In this document: in pieces, positions 25,811-36,485 of the stretch
How positions within the stretch are numbered: position 1 is the stretch's first letter
How the letters are laid out: each line of letters opens with the position of its first letter
Assembly: GCF_002288325.1 (NCBI RefSeq)
Contig: NZ_CP016780.1
Location: forward strand, 310,001 to 374,000
Source of the DNA: Candidatus Planktophila lacus
GTDB lineage: Bacteria; Actinomycetota; Actinomycetes; Nanopelagicales; Nanopelagicaceae
DNA: 64,000 bases
Direction: 5' to 3'
Notes under the pieces: model-generated
Told to the model about the DNA's origin: nothing
Database searches by the model: none
What the model saw: the letters and a program-made list of their open reading frames with translations, nothing else
Translations under genes and position numbers: made by a program

Positions 25811-26038
25811 GTACTTCTCCTATCGGAATGGTTCGGATCCGTCACCCAAACCTGTTCGTGGATAAGTGTGACGGAAATGTAAAAATATTGCTAGTACATA
25901 GCGCGAAAAAACGGAGTGCGTGTCGCAATTTATTTTTTTATTTTTTTGTGCATTTAAGAAAAAAATCGCCAAATGATTTACCTAAATCGCCACCGATTTT
26001 TGCGATTTTCTCCGCACTTTTGCGAAAATTGGGAAAAA
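25811..26038. other. AT-rich intergenic region upstream of the histone-like gene
   Basis: A 228-bp gap, long for this window. It contains an inverted repeat TCCGTCAC (25838-25845) / GTGACGGA (25868-25875), which would form a hairpin in the histone-gene leader. It also contains runs of T and A and repeated motifs such as AATCGCCA and TTGCGA. No gene is seen. Confidence 0.5.
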
Positions 26039-27325
26039 TTACTCCGTTTTTTCGTCTTCCGCGCGAATTCTGCGCATTTCAACGGCATATTCGTTCGTTT
26101 CAGAGTCATATTTTCGCAATTTCGGCAGGCAAAGGGCCAAAATTGCGACCGAAACTATGCAGAGAACCCCTCCAAAAGTTACTGAGAAGTTCAATGTGGT
26201 AACCGCCGCCATCGATGCCGCACGCATCTGGCCGGCTAGTGGGCCAATTGAATATGAAAGTAGTTCGATCCCTGCAAGGCGTCCGCGGTATCCATCTGGA
26301 ATTGTTTGGTTCCAAATTACTCCACGGAAAAGCGCACTGACCATATCGGCGGCCCCGGCCATGGCAAGAAATAGCAGAACCAGAATCAAGGAATTGGATA
26401 ACCCGGCAAATGCAATCGCTGCGCCCCAACCGATAGCCGCCCAAATAACCGCCCGTCCATGAAAACGATAGGTGCGCGTCCAACCACTTGTCAGAGTTAC
26501 TGCAACCGAGCCAACAGTTCCGGCGGCATAGAGCAGACCGAGCGCCCAAGGTGCGCCAAGTTGGTCTGCCCAAAATGGAAAGAGCGCAATTGGCATCGCA
26601 AAGAACATCGCAGCTAAATCAACTAGGTAAGTTCCCATTAAATCTTGGCGGCTAAATGCATATCGCACACCCTCGATTAAGCCTGCCAGAGATGGTTTTT
26701 GGGCCTCTGGATTAGCGGGTACGTTTTTAACGCGGGCCAAGAATGCGAGTGAGATAAAGAAGGTTGCGACATCTGCGATGTAACCAACTGAAACGGAGAA
26801 GGTTGCAATTAAAACTCCACCAATTGTTGGACCGATGATCACACCGAGCTGCCATCGCAGTGACATCAACGCACTTGCCGCCGGAAGATCGGCATGGCCA
26901 ACTAGCCGCGGCAAGATGGCATCGGCGCTAGGTCGTTGCAGACCATTGACGGCGGCAAATAAACCGATGACGACATAGATCAAAATTAGATTGGGGTTGG
27001 GAGAGATGGCGTTGACCAACAAGATTGCGACCAGTACCAAGGATGCAAACTCGGTCGCCCAGATCATCTTCTTGCGATCGACGTAATCGGCTAAGACCCC
27101 GCCATAGAGCCCAAAGAGAATCAGCGGCACGATCTCGACCACCCCTGAGATACCAACTGCGATGTAAGAGTTGGTCATCTCTTTGATCTGAAACGGGACG
27201 GCGACGTAAGTAATCATCGACCCGAGGTAGGTAATCAGGCCAGAGGCCCACAAATTTCGAAAATCTGGGTATTTTTTGAGCGGAGTTAGATCAATCGCAA
27301 ATTTTGAACGCTTATCTTCTTCCAC
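26039..27325 (-). CDS. MFS transporter (EntS/DUF894-like exporter)
   Basis: Membrane protein of 428 aa with about 12 helices. YGGVLADYVDRKKMIWATE is the MFS loop 2-3 signature. The pattern FRNLWASGLITYLGSMITYVAVPFQI followed by LQRPSADAILPRLV is that of the enterobactin-exporter (EntS) branch. It starts at GTG, five bases after the panB stop, so it is likely co-transcribed with panB. The exported substrate is unknown. Its 3' end reaches into AT-rich DNA. Confidence 0.82.
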   Translation of the reverse strand: MEEDKRSKFAIDLTPLKKYPDFRNLWASGLITYLGSMITYVAVPFQIKEMTNSYIAVGISGVVEIVPLILFGLYGGVLADYVDRKKMIWATEFASLVLVAILLVNAISPNPNLILIYVVIGLFAAVNGLQRPSADAILPRLVGHADLPAASALMSLRWQLGVIIGPTIGGVLIATFSVSVGYIADVATFFISLAFLARVKNVPANPEAQKPSLAGLIEGVRYAFSRQDLMGTYLVDLAAMFFAMPIALFPFWADQLGAPWALGLLYAAGTVGSVAVTLTSGWTRTYRFHGRAVIWAAIGWGAAIAFAGLSNSLILVLLFLAMAGAADMVSALFRGVIWNQTIPDGYRGRLAGIELLSYSIGPLAGQMRAASMAAVTTLNFSVTFGGVLCIVSVAILALCLPKLRKYDSETNEYAVEMRRIRAEDEKTE

Positions 27326-27330
27326 GTGGG

Positions 27331-28149
27331 CTAGTTAAAGGTATTTTCGGCGCAAGGGAAAGTTCCCCCACGCACATCCGCCGCAAATTCTTGCGCCGCA
27401 GCCGAAATTTCAGAACGCAAGTTTCGATATGCCTTAGCCAACTTTGGTGGATTGGCAGTTAGCCCAACTAAATCTGTCCAGACCAAAACTTGGGCATCGC
27501 AATTAACGCCGGCGCCGATTCCGATAGTTGGAATCGCAAGGGCCGCAGTTATCTTTGCGGCGAGTTCTGCCGGCACTAGTTCCAAGACAATTGCGAAGGC
27601 GCCTGCCTTTTCCAGAGCGAGCGCAGCCTGCAAAATCACTTCGCCATCTTCACGACCCTGAACGCGATAGCCCCCAAGTTGATGAAGTGATTGCGGGGTA
27701 AGGCCCAGGTGGCCCATAACCGGAATGCCGGCAGCGGTTAACTTTTCAACAGTTGCTAAATGCGCACCTTCTAGTTTTACCGCCATCGCACCGGCCTCTT
27801 TAAAGAAGCGGATCGAAGTAGCAAGTGCTTGTTCAGGAGATGACTCGTAAGAACCGAAGGGAAGGTCCGCGACGACAAGTGCGCGCTTTGATCCGCGCAC
27901 CACGGCGCGGGTTAGCGGAATCATTTCATCGACGGTGACTGGGATGGTGTTCTCTTCGCCCAGAAAATTATTGCCAGCGCTATCGCCAACCAGCAGAACA
28001 GGAATGCCTGCGCTATCGAAGATCTCTGCCGTCATCTGCTCGTAAGAAGTGAGCATCGCCCACTTTTCGCCATCGGTCTTGGCCTTCTTTAAATCGAGAA
28101 TCGTGACGCGACGATGTGCCGCGCCACCATAAAGGGTCGTTGTACTCAT
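27331..28149 (-). CDS. panB: 3-methyl-2-oxobutanoate hydroxymethyltransferase
   Basis: Protein of 272 aa, TIM barrel. It adds a hydroxymethyl group from methylene-tetrahydrofolate to 2-oxoisovalerate, giving ketopantoate for CoA synthesis. The magnesium site LLVGDSAGN, KLEGAHLATVEKL, PVMGHLGLTPQS and IGIGAGVNCDAQVLVWTDLVG are family signatures. A good GGAGGAA site precedes ATG 28149. Other pantothenate genes are not adjacent; divergent from nadE. Confidence 0.95.
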   Translation of the reverse strand: MSTTTLYGGAAHRRVTILDLKKAKTDGEKWAMLTSYEQMTAEIFDSAGIPVLLVGDSAGNNFLGEENTIPVTVDEMIPLTRAVVRGSKRALVVADLPFGSYESSPEQALATSIRFFKEAGAMAVKLEGAHLATVEKLTAAGIPVMGHLGLTPQSLHQLGGYRVQGREDGEVILQAALALEKAGAFAIVLELVPAELAAKITAALAIPTIGIGAGVNCDAQVLVWTDLVGLTANPPKLAKAYRNLRSEISAAAQEFAADVRGGTFPCAENTFN

Positions 28150-28228
28150 CTGTTCCTCCAGCCTCGAAGCTTCGCGAGAAGTCTCCGGGTCTTAACTATT
28201 GAGGGTTCTGGGACTAAGGGTATTCCAT

Positions 28229-28234
28229 TACTCT
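28229..28234 (+). promoter_or_regulatory. Leaderless -10 element for nadE
   Basis: TACTCT, 6 nt, then ATG 28241. Confidence 0.45.
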
Positions 28235-28240
28235 TGAAGA

Positions 28241-29905
28241 ATGAAGTTGCGAGTAGCCCTCGCCCAGGTCAACCCAACAGTTGGTGATCTGGTTGCCAAC
28301 GCTGCCTTGGTGCGCACCAACTTCAAGACCGCCCAAGATGCCGGCGCGCATATCGTCGTATTTCCTGAGATGGTTTTGACGGGATACCCAGTTGAAGATC
28401 TCGCCTTACGTCCTTCTTTTCAACTAGCCAGCCAAAGCGCCTTAACTGAATTAGCCGGTCAATTAACCGGTGGATGTGTGGCAATAGTCGGGTATTTAGA
28501 TCAAGTAAATGGCGCCCCACAAAATATGGTTGCCGTCATCAGCGATGGCAAGGTCGCAGCGCGTTATGCCAAGTGCCACCTACCTAACTACGGCGTATTC
28601 GATGAATTCCGCAACTTTGTTCCGGGCGATCAAACTTTGGTCTTGCGCATCCATGGCGCAGATATCGGAATTGCAATCTGTGAAGACCTATGGATCGATG
28701 GCGGAATTACCGCACAACTTGCTGATCGCAAACCAGGGTTAGTTATTGTTCCAAATGGTTCTCCATATGAACGCGCAAAAGATGACACGCGCTTAGCTCT
28801 GGTAACCAAGCGCGCTCGCCAAGCCAAGGCTCCATTGGTCTATGTAAATATGACCGGTGGCCAAGATGATCTGGTCTTTGATGGCGACAGCATTGTGGTT
28901 GGCGCAGATGGTGCGGTCATTGCCCGAGCACCACAATTTGAAGATGGCATCGCGGTAGTTGATATAGATGTTGCAACCAAAACTAGTTCGCCAGATGTGA
29001 TTATTTCTGAAGATGAAGTCAGCGTTGATCGCGCCCTGATTCCTGGTGTGGCTGTTCGCCTTGATGATCGCGAAGAAATTTGGAACGCGATTGTTGTTGG
29101 CTTGCGTGACTATGTAGAAAAGAACGGTTTCCGTAGCGTTGTCGTTGGTTTATCGGGCGGTATTGATTCGGCGCTAGTTGCAGCCTTGGCTGTCGATGCA
29201 CTTGGTGCCAAGCGAGTAAATGGCGTTGCGATGCCAAGTAAATACTCATCCGAACATTCAATCTCTGATGCCCAAGCTTTCGCCGATGCCACCGGTATTC
29301 ACTTCCGCACCGTGCCAATTGCGCCGATGGTTGATGCCTATATGAATAACCTGGTTTTAAAGGGCGTTGCTGAAGAAAATCTGCAGGCCCGTGTTCGCGG
29401 AACAACGCTGATGGGGATCTCAAATCAAGAAGGTCATTTAGTTTTAGCAACCGGCAATAAATCAGAGCTCGCCGTTGGTTACTCAACGCTTTATGGTGAT
29501 GCCGTGGGCGGCTTTGCCCCAATTAAAGATATTTACAAGACCGATGTCTGGGCGTTATCTCGTTGGCGCAATGAAATCGCGCGCGCCCGCGGTGAGGCCG
29601 AGCCAATTCCGGTTAACTCAATTGAAAAAGAGCCAAGTGCAGAGCTTCGCCCTGGCCAAAAAGATACTGACTCACTTCCTGATTACTTATTGCTAGATCG
29701 CGTCTTAACGGCATACGTAGATGATGATCAAGGCTCAGCGGCGTTGATTGCGGCAGGCTTTGATGAGGCTTTGGTTCGTCGCGTAATTGCGATGGTCGAT
29801 AAGGCCGAATACAAGCGCCGCCAATATCCACCTGGGCCAAAGGTTTCTAAGCGAGCGTTTGGAAAGGATCGCAGACTTCCAATGACTTCGCGCTGGGCTG
29901 AATAA
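28241..29905 (+). CDS. nadE: Glutamine-dependent NAD+ synthase
   Basis: Protein of 554 aa. The N-terminal nitrilase-type glutaminase (about 1-260) has the Glu-Lys-Cys triad in FPEMVLTGYP, YAKCHLPNYGVFDE and IAICEDLW. The C-terminal synthetase has the pyrophosphate loop VVGLSGGIDSALVAA and the ATP-site GNKSELAVGYSTLYGD. It makes NAD+ from deamido-NAD+, ATP and glutamine. The next gene is a glutamine synthetase, so the ammonia donor is made next door. Confidence 0.95.
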   Translation: MKLRVALAQVNPTVGDLVANAALVRTNFKTAQDAGAHIVVFPEMVLTGYPVEDLALRPSFQLASQSALTELAGQLTGGCVAIVGYLDQVNGAPQNMVAVISDGKVAARYAKCHLPNYGVFDEFRNFVPGDQTLVLRIHGADIGIAICEDLWIDGGITAQLADRKPGLVIVPNGSPYERAKDDTRLALVTKRARQAKAPLVYVNMTGGQDDLVFDGDSIVVGADGAVIARAPQFEDGIAVVDIDVATKTSSPDVIISEDEVSVDRALIPGVAVRLDDREEIWNAIVVGLRDYVEKNGFRSVVVGLSGGIDSALVAALAVDALGAKRVNGVAMPSKYSSEHSISDAQAFADATGIHFRTVPIAPMVDAYMNNLVLKGVAEENLQARVRGTTLMGISNQEGHLVLATGNKSELAVGYSTLYGDAVGGFAPIKDIYKTDVWALSRWRNEIARARGEAEPIPVNSIEKEPSAELRPGQKDTDSLPDYLLLDRVLTAYVDDDQGSAALIAAGFDEALVRRVIAMVDKAEYKRRQYPPGPKVSKRAFGKDRRLPMTSRWAE

Positions 29906-29912
29906 GGGCCAC

Positions 29913-29928
29913 GTAACACAGCCGTAAC
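29913..29928 (+). promoter_or_regulatory. GlnR-box-like repeat upstream of glnA
   Basis: GTAAC (29913-29917), 6 nt, GTAAC (29924-29928). The half-site pattern and 6-nt gap resemble the actinobacterial GlnR box (GTnAC-n6-GAAAC). It is 23 bp before the first glnA start, just after nadE ends. Short motif, so only a candidate. Confidence 0.4.
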
Positions 29929-29951
29929 TTTGACTTGGCAAGATCTGGGGT

Positions 29952-31277
29952 ATGACTTCCCACGATTCACATCCTGATTCACAGATGAGCAAGCAACAAG
30001 AGTTCGTGCTTCGCACTATCGAAGAACGCAATATTCGTTTTATCCGTTTGTGGTTTACCGATGTCTTGGGATATTTAAAGTCTGTTGCAATTGCACCTGC
30101 TGAGTTAGTTAACGCCTTCGAAGAAGGAATCGGTTTCGATGGTTCAGCGATTGAAGGCTTTGCCCGTGTTACCGAATCAGATATGTTGGCAAAACCTGAT
30201 CCTGCAACATTTTCGATCTTGCCATGGCGCACTGAAGCCCCAGGTGCAGCACGTATGTTCTGTGATATCACCATGCCCGATGGTTCACCTTCACATGCTG
30301 ATCCACGCAACGTACTTCGTCGCACTTTAAACAAGGCAGCCCAAATGGGTTACACCTGTTACACACATCCCGAAATTGAATTCTTCCTGTTTAAAAATTC
30401 ACCAGTAAAAGGCGAACAACCAGTACCGGTTGATCAAGGTGGATATTTCGATCACACACCAGCTGTTGTGGGACATGACTTCCGTCGCCAAGCGATCACT
30501 ATGTTGGAGGCGATGGGAATCTCTGTCGAATTTAGCCACCATGAAGGCGCGCCAGGCCAACAGGAGATCGATCTACGTTATGCCGATGCTTTAAGCACCG
30601 CGGATAACATCATGACTTTCCGCCACGTGATTAAAGAAGTTGCACTTGAACAAGGTTTCTACGCATCTTTTATGCCTAAGCCATTTACCGAGCATCCAGG
30701 CAGCGGAATGCACACCCACGTCTCGCTCTTTGAAGGCGAGAAGAATGCTTTCTACGATGCATCAGCCGAATTTAATTTATCTAAAGTTGCCCGCTCATTT
30801 ATCGCCGGCATCTTGAAGCATTCATCTGAAATCACTGCAGTAACAAATCAATGGGTGAACTCATATAAGCGCCTGCAAGGTGGGGGAGAAGCGCCTTCAC
30901 TGATTTCTTGGGGACATAACGATCGCAGCTCGCTAGTGCGTATCCCGATGTATAAACCAAATAAAGAGAATTCAACTCGTATCGAATTTCGTTCTCCTGA
31001 TTCTGCATGCAATCCATATCTGGCATACGCGGTGATGTTGGCTGCTGGCTTAAAGGGAATAGAAGAGAAGTACGAGCTGGTCGATAACGCCAACCCCGAA
31101 TCACTGCCGGCTAACTTAAATGAAGCAATTGGGGTTATGGAGAAGAGCGCACTGGTTCGTGAGACTTTGGGCGAGCATGTCTTTGAATATGTACTGCGCA
31201 ATAAGCGCGCCGAATGGCAGGACTATCGCCGCCAGGTCAGCGCTTACGAGTTAGACCGTTATTTACCTGTCCTTTAA
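29952..31277 (+). CDS. glnA2: Type I glutamine synthetase, GlnA2-like
   Basis: Protein of 441 aa, full GS catalytic domain: VLGYLKSVAIAPAEL, GFDGSAIEGFARV, PEIEFFLF, EFSHHEGAPGQQEIDLRYADAL, GSGMHTHVSLF, and RVPMYKPN with RIEFRSPDSACNPYLAY. It joins ammonia to glutamate. The sequence follows mycobacterial GlnA2 (EFVLRTIEERNIRFIRLWFTDVLG) and lacks the NLYDLPP motif with the adenylylated tyrosine of GlnA1. By homology the start could be ATG 29985 (MSKQQEF), 11 codons in; neither start has a clear ribosome site. The next gene is a heliorhodopsin, a reported GS-binding protein in actinobacteria. Confidence 0.92.
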   Translation: MTSHDSHPDSQMSKQQEFVLRTIEERNIRFIRLWFTDVLGYLKSVAIAPAELVNAFEEGIGFDGSAIEGFARVTESDMLAKPDPATFSILPWRTEAPGAARMFCDITMPDGSPSHADPRNVLRRTLNKAAQMGYTCYTHPEIEFFLFKNSPVKGEQPVPVDQGGYFDHTPAVVGHDFRRQAITMLEAMGISVEFSHHEGAPGQQEIDLRYADALSTADNIMTFRHVIKEVALEQGFYASFMPKPFTEHPGSGMHTHVSLFEGEKNAFYDASAEFNLSKVARSFIAGILKHSSEITAVTNQWVNSYKRLQGGGEAPSLISWGHNDRSSLVRIPMYKPNKENSTRIEFRSPDSACNPYLAYAVMLAAGLKGIEEKYELVDNANPESLPANLNEAIGVMEKSALVRETLGEHVFEYVLRNKRAEWQDYRRQVSAYELDRYLPVL

Positions 31278-31301
31278 CGCCTAATTAGCCCTAAGGGCTG
31301 T

Positions 31302-31307
31302 TACTTT
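31302..31307 (+). promoter_or_regulatory. Leaderless -10 element for heliorhodopsin
   Basis: TACTTT, 6 nt, then ATG 31314. A small hairpin AGCCC/GGGCT (31287-31299) lies just upstream and may partly end glnA2 transcription, so the rhodopsin could be read both alone and with glnA2. Confidence 0.45.
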
Positions 31308-31313
31308 ATTGGC

Positions 31314-32078
31314 ATGGCTAAAGAGATAACAGATAACGGTTTACGTCGCATCAATTTATTTGCTGGCGTTCTTCACCTCGCGCAGATGGTGGCAGTACTT
31401 GCTCTCGCATCAGATTTCACGCTTCCAATCACTGCGCGATACATGTCTGGTCCACCTGGAAGCACCTACGGAGACCTAATCGTCTTATGGGATGCACCAC
31501 TTGCAATTGGTGTTGCAGTGTTCTTGGGATTGTCTGCTCTCGCCCACTTTATTGTCATTAGCCCGAAGTTCTTTCCGCGGTATATAGCAGGACTTGCAGC
31601 GCACCGAAACTTCTTCCGTTGGGTTGAATATTCAATTAGCTCTTCAGTAATGATCGTTCTGATCGCACAAGTAACTGGAATTTCAGAGGTAACAGCGCTT
31701 ATCTCTATCTTCGGTGTTAACGCTTCGATGATTCTCTTTGGTTGGTTGCAAGAGAAATATGAAGAGCCTGGCAGCGGTGGATGGGTTCCATTTATCTTCG
31801 GTTGCATCACCGGCATCGTTCCTTGGCTAGCACTCGTCTTCTATGTCTTTGCTATCGGTGGGGCTGGCGAGAATAAGGCGCCAACCTTCGTCTACTTCAT
31901 CGTCTTCACCATCTTCGTTCTATTCAACTCCTTCGCACTTGTTCAATTTGTTCAATATAAGAAGATCGGCAAATGGTCGGATTATCTTCGCGGAGAGCGC
32001 ACCTACATCACGCTTTCACTAGTTGCTAAATCACTCCTTGCGTGGCAGATCTTCGCCAATACACTTATCCCCGTATAG
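31314..32078 (+). CDS. Heliorhodopsin
   Basis: Retinal protein of 254 aa with seven helices. The retinal lysine is K239 in SLVAKSLLAWQIFANTL and the Schiff-base counterion is E105 in RWVEYSISSSVMIV, both family signatures. H21 and H78 match the conserved helix histidines. Heliorhodopsins are inverted relative to type 1 rhodopsins (N-terminus inside), have slow photocycles and no shown ion pumping in most members. The short gap after glnA2 (36 bp) is notable because an actinobacterial heliorhodopsin has been reported to bind and modulate glutamine synthetase. No retinal synthesis gene is seen in this window. Confidence 0.95.
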   Translation: MAKEITDNGLRRINLFAGVLHLAQMVAVLALASDFTLPITARYMSGPPGSTYGDLIVLWDAPLAIGVAVFLGLSALAHFIVISPKFFPRYIAGLAAHRNFFRWVEYSISSSVMIVLIAQVTGISEVTALISIFGVNASMILFGWLQEKYEEPGSGGWVPFIFGCITGIVPWLALVFYVFAIGGAGENKAPTFVYFIVFTIFVLFNSFALVQFVQYKKIGKWSDYLRGERTYITLSLVAKSLLAWQIFANTLIPV

Positions 32079-32108
32079 AGATTTAATTAAAATTTTATTG
32101 GAGGATAC

Positions 32109-33062
32109 GTGTCACTACGTTGGGGTTATCTAGGAGCAGGTGGAATTGCTGACATCATCGCGACAGATTTTGGCCATGCTGGTTTAAAGATCCAAGCAGT
32201 TGCAACGCGCGATATGGCGCGCACCAACGCCTTCGCCGATAAGTTCAATATCCCAAACCGCCATCCAGATTACGCATCTCTGGTTGCAGATCCTGAAGTC
32301 GATGTTATTTATATTTCTACCGTTCAGACCTTGCACCGCGATCATGCGCTCTTAGCAATCGAAGCCGGCAAGCATGTCTTGCTAGAAAAACCTTTCACCA
32401 TGAACGCTGCAGATGCTCATGAAATCTACGCAGCAGCTAAGCGCAAAAATGTCTTTGTCATGGAGGCGATGTGGACTCGTTTCTTGCCAACTATGACTGC
32501 AGTATTTGCCGCGATTAACGCAGGAGAAATTGGCACACCACACTTTGTCTATGCCGATCACAGCCAGTATCTGCCAATCGAAAGAGCACCGCGTCTTTGG
32601 AATCGCGAACAAGGTGGCGGTGCGCATTACGATCTCGGAATTTATCCAATGCATATGGCAATTCGCACCTTAGGTTTCCCAGATTCAGTTAGCGGAAAAT
32701 CGATCATGACTGACACCGGGGTTGACTCTGCAACGGCTGCTGTATTGCAATACAACAACGGCAGCCTGGCGCTGATTAACTCTTGCATGACAATGGCAGG
32801 CACACTCACCGCGGCAATTCACGGCGATAAAGGTCGCATTGAAATTGATGGTTGGTTCTTCGAACAGACCACATTTAGCATCTTCGATAATAAGCATCAG
32901 CTAGTGCGCACTTATGAAGAGAAAATTGCGGGACGCGGAATGCAATATCAAGCAATTCACGTTGAAGAGTGCATCGCTAAAGGGCTAACTGAAAGTCCAA
33001 TTCTTAGCCTTGCTGAAACTGTAAAAATTATGGAAGTTATGGAGCAGGTTCACGTCTTTTAA
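32109..33062 (+). CDS. Gfo/Idh/MocA family oxidoreductase
   Basis: Protein of 317 aa. The N-terminal Rossmann fold is WGYLGAGGIADIIATDF; the EKPFTMNAADA motif marks the catalytic lysine region, and GGAHYDLGIYPMHMA is the dimer/active-site segment. It is nearest to trans-1,2-dihydrobenzene-diol/D-xylose dehydrogenase-like members, so a sugar or cyclic polyol is the likely substrate. The start is GTG 32109 with a strong GGAGG. It follows the heliorhodopsin by 30 bp and may share its transcript, though no functional link is known. Confidence 0.85.
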   Translation: MSLRWGYLGAGGIADIIATDFGHAGLKIQAVATRDMARTNAFADKFNIPNRHPDYASLVADPEVDVIYISTVQTLHRDHALLAIEAGKHVLLEKPFTMNAADAHEIYAAAKRKNVFVMEAMWTRFLPTMTAVFAAINAGEIGTPHFVYADHSQYLPIERAPRLWNREQGGGAHYDLGIYPMHMAIRTLGFPDSVSGKSIMTDTGVDSATAAVLQYNNGSLALINSCMTMAGTLTAAIHGDKGRIEIDGWFFEQTTFSIFDNKHQLVRTYEEKIAGRGMQYQAIHVEECIAKGLTESPILSLAETVKIMEVMEQVHVF

Positions 33063-33093
33063 GCCTGGCTTGCCCGTATCTGACTAATCGCGT

Positions 33094-33099
33094 TACTAT
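33094..33099 (+). promoter_or_regulatory. Leaderless -10 element for the leuA leader peptide
   Basis: TACTAT, 6 nt, then ATG 33106, so the leader peptide itself is predicted to be translated from a leaderless mRNA. Confidence 0.65.
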
Positions 33100-33118
33100 T
33101 TATACATGACACTTCGCA

Positions 33119-34952
<1,834 letters not shown>

Positions 34953-34953
34953 C

Positions 34954-34959
34954 TACCTT
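34954..34959 (+). promoter_or_regulatory. Leaderless -10 element for recO
   Basis: TACCTT, 7 nt, then GTG 34967; it lies just past the leuA stop. Confidence 0.4.
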
Positions 34960-34966
34960 TACCTTC

Positions 34967-35698
34967 GTGAGCCTTTATCGTGACGAAGCAATTATTTTGC
35001 GCACCCAGAAGTTGGGTGAAGCAGATCGCATCATCACGCTCTTAACTCGCGAACATGGTCGCGTTCGTGGCGTTGCCAAAGGCGTTCGCCGCACCATGTC
35101 TAAATTCGGAGCGCGCCTTGAACCCGGTAGCCATGTAGATATCCAACTTCATAAAGGGCGCACCTTCGACACGATCACCCAAGTTGAAGCGATCAATAAT
35201 TACGGTGAAGCGCTAACTGATGATTACCAGCGCTGGACAATCGCATCAGCGATTCTGGAAACGGCGGAACGTTTTACTTCGCAGGAATACGAACCAGCGC
35301 TGCAAGAGTTTCAATTGGTTGTTGGCGGCATGAAGGCGCTAGCCGAAAATCGTTATGACGCATCGCTTATCTTGGATGCATTCTTACTGCGCTCACTTGC
35401 TATCGGTGGCTATGCGCCATCAACTACCAATTGTTCACGCTGTGAAAAACCCGGACCACATCGCTACTTCTCACTCGTTGGCGGGGGATCGGTCTGTATG
35501 GAATGTCGTCCATCGGCATCGGCAACTCCCTCCCCCGAGACTCTGCAATTACTTGGCGCGCTTTTGAGTAGTGATTGGGATATCGCGCAAGCAAGTGAAC
35601 CGCGCCATCGCCGCGAGGCTAGTGGTTTAGTCATTGCTTACTTACAATGGCATCTCGAACGTGGCCTACGAAGCCTGCCGATCGTGGAGAGAGTTTAA
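34967..35698 (+). CDS. recO: DNA repair protein RecO
   Basis: Protein of 243 aa. The N-terminal OB-fold is RDEAIILRTQKLGEADRIITLLTREHGRVRGVAKGVRR, followed by the helical C-terminal domain with a four-Cys zinc site (CSRC about 20 residues before CMEC). RecO loads RecA on SSB-coated DNA with RecR in gap repair. GTG start. It is followed, 3 bases after its stop, by a prenyl diphosphate synthase gene, the usual actinobacterial order. Confidence 0.93.
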   Translation: MSLYRDEAIILRTQKLGEADRIITLLTREHGRVRGVAKGVRRTMSKFGARLEPGSHVDIQLHKGRTFDTITQVEAINNYGEALTDDYQRWTIASAILETAERFTSQEYEPALQEFQLVVGGMKALAENRYDASLILDAFLLRSLAIGGYAPSTTNCSRCEKPGPHRYFSLVGGGSVCMECRPSASATPSPETLQLLGALLSSDWDIAQASEPRHRREASGLVIAYLQWHLERGLRSLPIVERV

Positions 35699-35701
35699 GA
35701 G

Positions 35702-36412
35702 TTGAGCAAAAAGATCGAGATCCCAGAACACATCGCGATTGTGATGGATGGCAATGGCCGTTGGGCAAAAGATCGCGGACTCGCGCGCACCGCAGGACAT
35801 GAAGCTGGCGAAAAAGTTCTATTTGATTTGGTCGAAGCAGCAATTGGTTTTGGCGTGAAAGAGCTAAGCGCTTACGCTTTTTCAACTGAAAACTGGAAGC
35901 GCACCCCCGAAGAAGTTAAATTCTTGATGGGTTACAGCCGCGATGTATTGCGCAAGCGACGAGATCGTTTAAATGAGATGGGTGTAAAGATTCAATGGAT
36001 CGGCCGCCCACAGCGTTTATGGAAATCAGTTATCTCAGAGCTCGAAGAAGCCCAAGAGTTAACAAGGAAGAACAAGACCTTAACTTTAAATATGTGCGTT
36101 AACTACGGGGGACGTTCTGAACTCGTAGATGCCACAACTGCACTGGCGCGCGATGTAAAGCGTGGCAAGTTAAAGCCCGATGCGATTACTGAAAAGACGA
36201 TTGAGAAATATCTTTACTCACCGAAGATGCGCGATGTTGATTTGTTCTTACGTTCATCAGGGGAGCAGCGCACCAGCAACTTCTTGCCGTGGCAATCGGT
36301 CTATGCCGAGTTCGTCTTTATGGATGTGTTATGGCCGGATATGACGCCAAAACAACTTTGGAAAGCTATCGAGATTTATTCGGAGCGGGATAGAAGATTC
36401 GGAAAAGCGTAG
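35702..36412 (+). CDS. uppS: Isoprenyl (undecaprenyl/decaprenyl) diphosphate synthase
   Basis: Protein of 236 aa, cis-prenyltransferase. [27 protein letters not shown] holds the catalytic Asp and diphosphate-binding Arg residues; [16 protein letters not shown] and the C-terminal [26 protein letters not shown] are family signatures (usually LxIRTSGExRLSNF). It extends farnesyl diphosphate to the lipid carrier for cell-wall synthesis. The start is TTG 35702 with a GGAGAGAG site in the recO end. Confidence 0.93.
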   Translation: MSKKIEIPEHIAIVMDGNGRWAKDRGLARTAGHEAGEKVLFDLVEAAIGFGVKELSAYAFSTENWKRTPEEVKFLMGYSRDVLRKRRDRLNEMGVKIQWIGRPQRLWKSVISELEEAQELTRKNKTLTLNMCVNYGGRSELVDATTALARDVKRGKLKPDAITEKTIEKYLYSPKMRDVDLFLRSSGEQRTSNFLPWQSVYAEFVFMDVLWPDMTPKQLWKAIEIYSERDRRFGKA

Positions 36413-36435
36413 CGATTCCCGAATTGATTGAAATG

Positions 36436-36456
36436 TGGGAAGGCTTGACCTTCCCA
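36436..36456. terminator. Hairpin between uppS and zur
   Basis: TGGGAAGG and CCTTCCCA form a perfect 8-bp stem around CTTGA, between convergent genes. A second partial copy, GGGAAGGCTT, lies at 36471-36480. There is no T tract, so termination is only probable. Confidence 0.45.
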
Positions 36457-36485
36457 ACCGTGGGGATTGCGGGAAGGCTTAAGGC

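Noticed and set aside
25280-25882. Two long plus-strand frames, Leu/Cys/Ser-rich and Ala/Phe/Leu/Arg-rich, across the tandem array
   Set aside because: They are by-products of a 39-bp repeat (a multiple of three) on the opposite strand; the Lys/Ala/Pro frame has a ribosome site, a sensible start and known homologous composition.
29019-29522. Minus-strand frame of 167 codons inside nadE
   Set aside because: It lies wholly within a well-supported gene, has low-complexity composition and no start signals.
29735-30334. Minus-strand frame of 199 codons over the nadE end and glnA2 start
   Set aside because: It overlaps two strongly supported genes and the promoter between them; no family resemblance.
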